Virus record (IMG/VR): IMGVR_UViG_3300045538_000112
Location: 1-26,009 of that record
Source of the DNA: a virus
DNA length: 26,009 nucleotides
Reading direction: 5' to 3' (one strand)
Part shown: positions 21,546-26,009 of the stretch, piece by piece
How the letters are laid out: every line of letters starts with the position of its first letter
How positions within the stretch are numbered: position 1 is the stretch's first letter
Position numbers and translations under genes: made by a program
The notes under the pieces: model-generated
What the model was told of the DNA's origin: nothing
What the model saw: only the letters and a program-made list of their open reading frames with translations
The model's database searches: none

Positions 21546-23030
21546 TTATTCCTCATCATCCTCTGTGTCAATGGGATCAACGCCCTTACTTGCCTCACTT
21601 CCGCCAAACGGGAAAAAGGCCAATTCAAGGCCATATTGTTTGGCGGCTTCGCGGTCGCGATCCCACTGTGCAAACGTTTCGTCCAAATCCTTACCATATT
21701 GGGCACAAACGTCTTGGGGCGACATAATGCCATTATGCATTGCGGTAACAGCAGCGTTAATCTCACGGGATGGGTCCACCCATTGCCAGCCCCGTGCGCG
21801 GAACTGGCTTGCGGCAAAAAATTTGGGAAAGCGCGTCGCTGGGATTGAGACGTAACCGAACTCCATAACGTGCATCAACCATGCCGAATAAGCTGGCACA
21901 ACGAAGTGTTCCATAAGGAACTGCTGGAACATTTTATAACCATCGCGCTCTTCCAATGCGCCTTGGCGAATGGAACTATACGATGTACCCTCAAGGTCGT
22001 TCGACAGCGAGGCATAGGAAACGCCAAGACCTGACGAGATGCCGCGCAATACACCCTTCTGGAACTCAGCGAATGCCGTCGCAGGGTGCGTTGGGTCGAA
22101 TGGCTTGAAGTCAACGCCGTTTGGCAACTGGTGGAATGTGCCGGGTTCAGCGTCAATGATCGGAACGCCATTGTCGTAATCGTCCGCAGGCGTATCTTCG
22201 CCGCTATCCGACGTAAAGAAGCCCATCTTCGATGCCGCCATACGCGATGCCACCAACTCAGCTTCACGATGGGCGTTGAGCATCTTCAACTGGGCAATGA
22301 CAGGAGCCATCCAAGGCTCACCCCGTGTCTGCCCTGCGCGGAGCGGATCATAAACGTGGATAATGTTCTTTGCTTCAATACGCTGAGAGACGTTGACGCT
22401 TATCGCCGCGTAATCAAGGTCTCCGGGGTGACGCTTCTTGACCCAGTAGGCAACAGGCCGCTGGTACGAATCGATTTCAATGCCCATGCGGATTTCATTG
22501 CCGTTCTTGGCCCGCTCGTTTTTCTGCTCGTCAATGAGATCAGCTTCAAAGGGGTGGAAGGCAATACCGTGCACGAAATTGCGGTTGGGGACTATTTGAA
22601 TGAAGGCCTCACCGTCACGTGCGGTGGACTCAATGACGTATTTCTGCAAGTCAACCCAGCTTAGACGACCATCTGCCGTGCAGTTCCCCTTCATGCAGAA
22701 CATGGCCCAAGCGTCTTCGATAATCTGGTTGCCGAAGGTGTCCAAAGAATTGTTGGTGTTACGCGCCTTGACCTGTAAGGTCATGCCCTTTTCACCAACC
22801 ACGTTGGTCTTGAGAAGCGTCAAGTAGCGTTTGACATAGACATCGTCACGAGCCAGCGCACGTGCGCGATTGCGCATCAGCACTAGGTCAGGCTTTAACT
22901 CGCTGTCTGGGCTGCGTGCAGACGCCAAAAAGTCAGCGAACAAACGCCCAGTATTTGCGGCATGGTAAGACCTTTTGGCCACTTTGCCTGTTTTCTGAGG
23001 CAACCCCAATGCTTCTCGCCAAAAACTCAT
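21546..23030 (-). CDS. Portal protein (lambda B family)
   Basis: A 494-residue protein with the lambda-type portal pattern: RARALARDDVYVKRYLTLLK near the start, ESTARDGEAFIQIV, IIHVYDPLRAGQTRGEPWMA and the C-terminal GVSYASLSNDLEGTSYSSIR. Portals form a dodecameric ring at one capsid vertex through which DNA enters and leaves. It overlaps the gpW-position gene by ATGA. The acidic tail (DPIDTEDDEE) is usual. No clear protease or scaffold fusion is present on this gene. Confidence 0.94.
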   Translation of the reverse strand: MSFWREALGLPQKTGKVAKRSYHAANTGRLFADFLASARSPDSELKPDLVLMRNRARALARDDVYVKRYLTLLKTNVVGEKGMTLQVKARNTNNSLDTFGNQIIEDAWAMFCMKGNCTADGRLSWVDLQKYVIESTARDGEAFIQIVPNRNFVHGIAFHPFEADLIDEQKNERAKNGNEIRMGIEIDSYQRPVAYWVKKRHPGDLDYAAISVNVSQRIEAKNIIHVYDPLRAGQTRGEPWMAPVIAQLKMLNAHREAELVASRMAASKMGFFTSDSGEDTPADDYDNGVPIIDAEPGTFHQLPNGVDFKPFDPTHPATAFAEFQKGVLRGISSGLGVSYASLSNDLEGTSYSSIRQGALEERDGYKMFQQFLMEHFVVPAYSAWLMHVMEFGYVSIPATRFPKFFAASQFRARGWQWVDPSREINAAVTAMHNGIMSPQDVCAQYGKDLDETFAQWDRDREAAKQYGLELAFFPFGGSEASKGVDPIDTEDDEE

Positions 23031-23614
23031 AGGAACCGAACCTTCATTGTGGTTTTAGTTTTCTTACCATCCGATATGGCTTTGTCGCGGCGCTCTTTGA
23101 CCACTTCTTTGCGATAGTAATCACGCCACAGCAGCAAATCCGAGATAGTCATCTTGGAGATGGAGCGACCTTGGATGGAGTAGGATGTTACATCCTTGTC
23201 CGCACGTCCGATCAGCAGGCCCTCTATCTTGTCCAGCATGATTTCGGCGTGCGTGCGTGGGTCTGCGCCGTTATTGTCGAGGTCAGCAATAGCCTCGAAC
23301 TCACCGGTCTGCACAACAATGCGGTTGCCGCTTGACGTTTGTGTAATCTCAAGTTGCCAGTGATAGAAGCCAACTTCAAACTCAGCCGTTGTGGCGCTTT
23401 GCGCTTGGAACAAATAGTAACCGTCGCGCTCAACAGCAGGCAACTTGATTTCTGCGCTGGAGCCAGCGGCAACGCGGGCAACATACTCAGCAGAGTGTGC
23501 AGCAGGCGGGTAAATTTCAGCTAAGGATGTCTTTTTCCACTGAAGAAAGTCGCCAACGACGATTTTCTCAGGTTCCCCCTCCGGTGCATTGCTTTCATCA
23601 AACAGGTTTGCCAT
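23027..23614 (-). CDS. Head protein at the gpW position, with extra beta domain
   Basis: Residues about 120-175 (DVTSYSIQGRSISKMTISDL, then LLWRDYYRKEVVKERR) match the beta-hairpin plus helix of gpW or DUF6148-like joining proteins, which complete the head near the portal. The first 115 residues are an added beta-rich domain (EIKLPAVERDGYYLFQAQSA; FEVGFYHWQLEITQTSSGNR), so at 195 aa it is nearly three times lambda W. It lies between terminase and portal as W does. The C-terminal match is fair; the N-terminal domain is not recognised. Confidence 0.75.
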   Translation of the reverse strand: MANLFDESNAPEGEPEKIVVGDFLQWKKTSLAEIYPPAAHSAEYVARVAAGSSAEIKLPAVERDGYYLFQAQSATTAEFEVGFYHWQLEITQTSSGNRIVVQTGEFEAIADLDNNGADPRTHAEIMLDKIEGLLIGRADKDVTSYSIQGRSISKMTISDLLLWRDYYRKEVVKERRDKAISDGKKTKTTMKVRFL

Positions 23615-23620
23615 TATACC

Positions 23621-25477
23621 TCAGCGCCAGTTATTAGCAAAACCACCCCGTTTTGGCCCCTTTTTCGTGGCCAGTGGATGTGGCTTTACCTCCTCAGCCC
23701 CAGAAAGAGCGTCCGTTTTGCGGCTTATAGTAGCATGAAACCGCCTGACTATGCTATCTATATTAATATTGAGAATATGGAAAGCGGCAATCGCATATAC
23801 GCGAACGTCAAGAGCCTCATTTCGAGTGCGGGTCTTTATCCAAGCCCGCGTCGGGTAACCCTTATGGTAGCGCACCACTTGCTTTTCAGCAGTTAGCTGC
23901 CGAAAATACTCGTCATCCCGCTTGGCTTGGAAGTGACAATAGCCACCGCCCGGCTCGTCGATGCGCAGGCGCGAATAATGCACTTCCTTCGCAGTATCAA
24001 CGCCAATAGGATATAGCGGTATCTTGCCAATGTTGTTCCGCGAAGGTCGTCCGACAATGGGCTTACCCTCGCCACCCACACCCTTAATCGCAAACACCCT
24101 GTGGCCCGCTCTGGTCTTGGCATAGTTGTAAACGGCGCGGGTGTGGTGACCACCGGAGTCGATACAGGTTGCGCGAATAAGCATAGGCTCACCGCTTGGG
24201 TGCTCATATGTCGCCAAGATAACCTCGTCCAACTTCGCCCAAAGCGCAGGGGTCGAAGGATCGCCGTACAGAACGTGGTATTCAATCTGCCAACTCTCTT
24301 CGCCTGCGCCCCAGCCGACAATCTCGACCTCCAAGCGGTCATCCTGAACGTCAACGCCACAGGTGAGGACAACTACGTCGTCAGGGACGCCTTCATAATC
24401 CTCTTTGCGCTTGGACACCGCATAATCATCAATGCCCTCGCCTTGGTCCTCCCATGTTTCGGCCAATATCGTGTTGGTAAAGGTCTTTAGGCGCATGGGG
24501 TCTTTGCGGGCGGCTAGAAATTCCTCAACCGTATCGACCAAATCAACCCACGGCGAGTAAAGGGCATTGAACCAGAATCCAGCCACGCCGTTGAATGGCT
24601 TTGTTGCGACCCAGTTGCCCTTGGATACAGCTTGGTGGCGCTCAGGCTCGTTCCAAGCAGACCCACATTCTTCGCAATAATAGCGTGCAGTCTTGGGGTT
24701 GGAGTCTTCCCACTGCACATTGCGCCAAAGCATAATCTGCACATGGTCGCAATGCGGACACGGGACCATGAACTTTCGCTGGTCGGTTTCCTCATACGCA
24801 GCCTCAATACGGCTGGCCCCGCGATTAGTGGGCGTCGATACTAGAACGACCTTCCTGTTCCAGAATGTTGCGGCTCTTCGTTTGGCAAGAGAGATAGGAT
24901 CGCCCTCCTCACCAGCAGAAGCAGGATATCTATCGACTTCATCGCACAGAACAACGCGAATCGGACGAGAAGCAAGGGAACTAGGAGAATTAGCGCCAAC
25001 AAGAGAAAGAGCGCCACCGGGAAAAACTTTATGAAGTGTAGTGTTGTTTGCATCTTTGGCCTTACTATCTTTGACAAGCCCTTGTAGGGACGGAGTTGGA
25101 CGGATTAAACCTGCTGTAATTCGATCTTTTGAGAACGCACTTGCCATATCCACGGTGGGCTGGAGAACTAGAATTGGACAAGGGTCGTGGTGCATGTGGT
25201 ATCCAACCGTATTAAGGATGGCCTCCGACTTACCGGACTGTGAGCCGCACATAACGACAACCTCTCTGACGGTGGGGTCAGAGCAAGCATCCATGATACC
25301 ACGTTGATATTCTGCACGGGATGTGTACCAACGCCCCGGCTCCGCCGATGACTGGCTATCAAGCCTGCGCTCAAGGTCAGCCCATTGCGATATGCTTAGG
25401 TGCGGAGGCGGCGTCAGTTGCCGCATGGCCTTCGCCATATGCTCCAAAGCCTGCTGTCTAGTGGCTTGTTCGATCAT
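23621..25477 (-). CDS. terL: Terminase large subunit (lambda GpA family)
   Basis: 618 residues with Walker A CGSQSGKS (77-84), Walker B VVLCDEVDRYP with D179 and E180, a zinc-ribbon CPHC (240-243) and CEEC (268-271), and the nuclease start GVDVQDDRLEVEIVGWG (Asp376). This is the GpA layout: an ATPase that drives DNA into the prohead and a nuclease that cuts the concatemer. Such enzymes in lambda cut at cos sites, so cohesive ends are likely here, but no cos site was identified. ATGA overlap with the small subunit. Confidence 0.95.
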   Translation of the reverse strand: MIEQATRQQALEHMAKAMRQLTPPPHLSISQWADLERRLDSQSSAEPGRWYTSRAEYQRGIMDACSDPTVREVVVMCGSQSGKSEAILNTVGYHMHHDPCPILVLQPTVDMASAFSKDRITAGLIRPTPSLQGLVKDSKAKDANNTTLHKVFPGGALSLVGANSPSSLASRPIRVVLCDEVDRYPASAGEEGDPISLAKRRAATFWNRKVVLVSTPTNRGASRIEAAYEETDQRKFMVPCPHCDHVQIMLWRNVQWEDSNPKTARYYCEECGSAWNEPERHQAVSKGNWVATKPFNGVAGFWFNALYSPWVDLVDTVEEFLAARKDPMRLKTFTNTILAETWEDQGEGIDDYAVSKRKEDYEGVPDDVVVLTCGVDVQDDRLEVEIVGWGAGEESWQIEYHVLYGDPSTPALWAKLDEVILATYEHPSGEPMLIRATCIDSGGHHTRAVYNYAKTRAGHRVFAIKGVGGEGKPIVGRPSRNNIGKIPLYPIGVDTAKEVHYSRLRIDEPGGGYCHFQAKRDDEYFRQLTAEKQVVRYHKGYPTRAWIKTRTRNEALDVRVYAIAAFHILNINIDSIVRRFHATISRKTDALSGAEEVKPHPLATKKGPKRGGFANNWR

Positions 25478-25914
25478 ACGATAATCGTCCGGCCTTTTTT
25501 GGGCCTGCCGACCTTGCGCTTGGGTTTGGGTGCCTCACCCTCAGCAGTAGGCTCAATCTCAGCAGCGCCGCCACCTGTTCGAACTGGGTCAATCTCCGGC
25601 TGGTAGTTCGCCAGTTCGCTCAGAGCCTCGCGGATCGCCTGTTCAATAACGTTTTTTACCTTCGACGTATCACTTTCGTTCGCCACAACAGGTGCGACCT
25701 TGGTCGGCAGCGACAGGAACTTGGCCTTGCACGCATGAAGCACGCTCTCCCATGCCTTGACGACATCTTCCGTCATACACAGCGTTCCGCGTATCTTCGC
25801 CAGTTCGAGTTCTGCGATCTCAGCTTCGGCGCTTAGTTTGCGGGTGCGGGCTTCGTCGTAACTAGACCCGATCACGATGCCGCCGGTTGAGTTCTTTTTG
25901 TGTGGCTGTTCCAT
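25474..25914 (-). CDS. terS: Terminase small subunit (Nu1-like), without obvious N-terminal helix-turn-helix
   Basis: The 146-residue protein from ATG 25914 contains SYDEARTRKLSAEAEIAELE and TEDVVKAWESVLHACKAKFL, which match the middle of Nu1-like small subunits that bind the large subunit. The winged helix that reads cos in lambda Nu1 is not visible, and in-frame stops lie upstream of a weak TTG at 25950. It ends with a basic tail (PKPKRKVGRPKKGRTI) with an AT-hook-like GRPKKGR. ATG 25914 has only a weak ribosome-binding site. Place and coupling with the large subunit support the call. Confidence 0.85.
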   Translation of the reverse strand: MEQPHKKNSTGGIVIGSSYDEARTRKLSAEAEIAELELAKIRGTLCMTEDVVKAWESVLHACKAKFLSLPTKVAPVVANESDTSKVKNVIEQAIREALSELANYQPEIDPVRTGGGAAEIEPTAEGEAPKPKRKVGRPKKGRTIIV

Positions 25915-25939
25915 CAGGTCTGTAAATTTCCCAAAAATA

Positions 25940-26008
25940 TTATTTTGCAATCGCCTTAATTATGTCCGCGCAATTCTGCCACTTTCGAGGCGCGATGTAA
26001 ACCCCAAA
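25940..26008 (-). CDS. Possible C-terminal end of an upstream gene (partial)
   Basis: An open frame enters from the right window edge and ends at TAA 25940-25942; its last 22 residues end RKWQNCADIIKAIAK. It stops 25 bases before the small terminase ATG, as a preceding late gene would. With so little sequence, chance cannot be excluded and no family is recognised. Confidence 0.25.
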   Translation of the reverse strand, partial: FGVYIAPRKWQNCADIIKAIAK

Positions 26009-26009
26009 A

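Noticed and set aside
21098-21727. 209-codon + strand frame over the HNH gene and portal end
   Set aside because: Its repeats are the antisense of the HNH repeats, and it runs across the terminator-like hairpin and into the portal gene.

Overview
The window is one end of a tailed double-stranded DNA phage genome, or of a prophage or assembled virus contig, with lambda-like siphovirus architecture. Nearly every base is coding and most neighbouring genes overlap by ATGA, TAATG or similar junctions. No bacterial housekeeping, tRNA or rRNA gene is seen, and no gap exceeds about 100 bases. The host cannot be read directly. The fused protease-capsid gene, the GH108 endolysin and the GpA-type terminase fit phages of Alphaproteobacteria (for example sphingomonads) or related aquatic bacteria, but that is inference.

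Bases 1-3635 (+ strand) hold the end of an early or replication operon. It has the C-terminal part of an SNF2-like helicase and then nine small, tightly coupled genes, several with paired-cysteine zinc motifs (a Lar-like protein, a DnaJ-like CxxCxGxG protein). Bases 3576-25914 (- strand, read right to left) hold the late operon in lambda order: small and large terminase, a gpW-position protein, portal, an inserted HNH endonuclease, a fused protease-capsid protein, head-tail joining proteins, tail terminator, major tail protein, tail chaperones made by a -1 frameshift, tape measure, tail-tip proteins, central tail protein J, fibre genes and lysis genes. The two operons converge, and their last genes overlap tail to tail by 60 bases.

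The terminase and portal package DNA into a shell built and matured by the protease-capsid fusion. The joining proteins and terminator connect it to a tail whose length is set by a short tape measure (about 545 residues). J, two small structural proteins, a 602-residue fibre, a glycine-rich adhesin-like protein and a Trp-rich small protein form the host-contact end. Lysis is served by two candidate holins, a GH108 endolysin and an embedded Rz/Rz1 spanin pair.

The parts that do not fit a plain lambda plan are a minimal nucleotidyltransferase inside the fibre module, a metallophosphoesterase coupled to the endolysin, an HNH protein with six tandem 15-residue repeats, a capsid-only restart site inside the fusion gene, a terminator-like hairpin facing against the late operon, and a candidate promoter just ahead of the capsid gene. 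I saw no clear evidence of a wholly new system. These accessory elements are the best leads.
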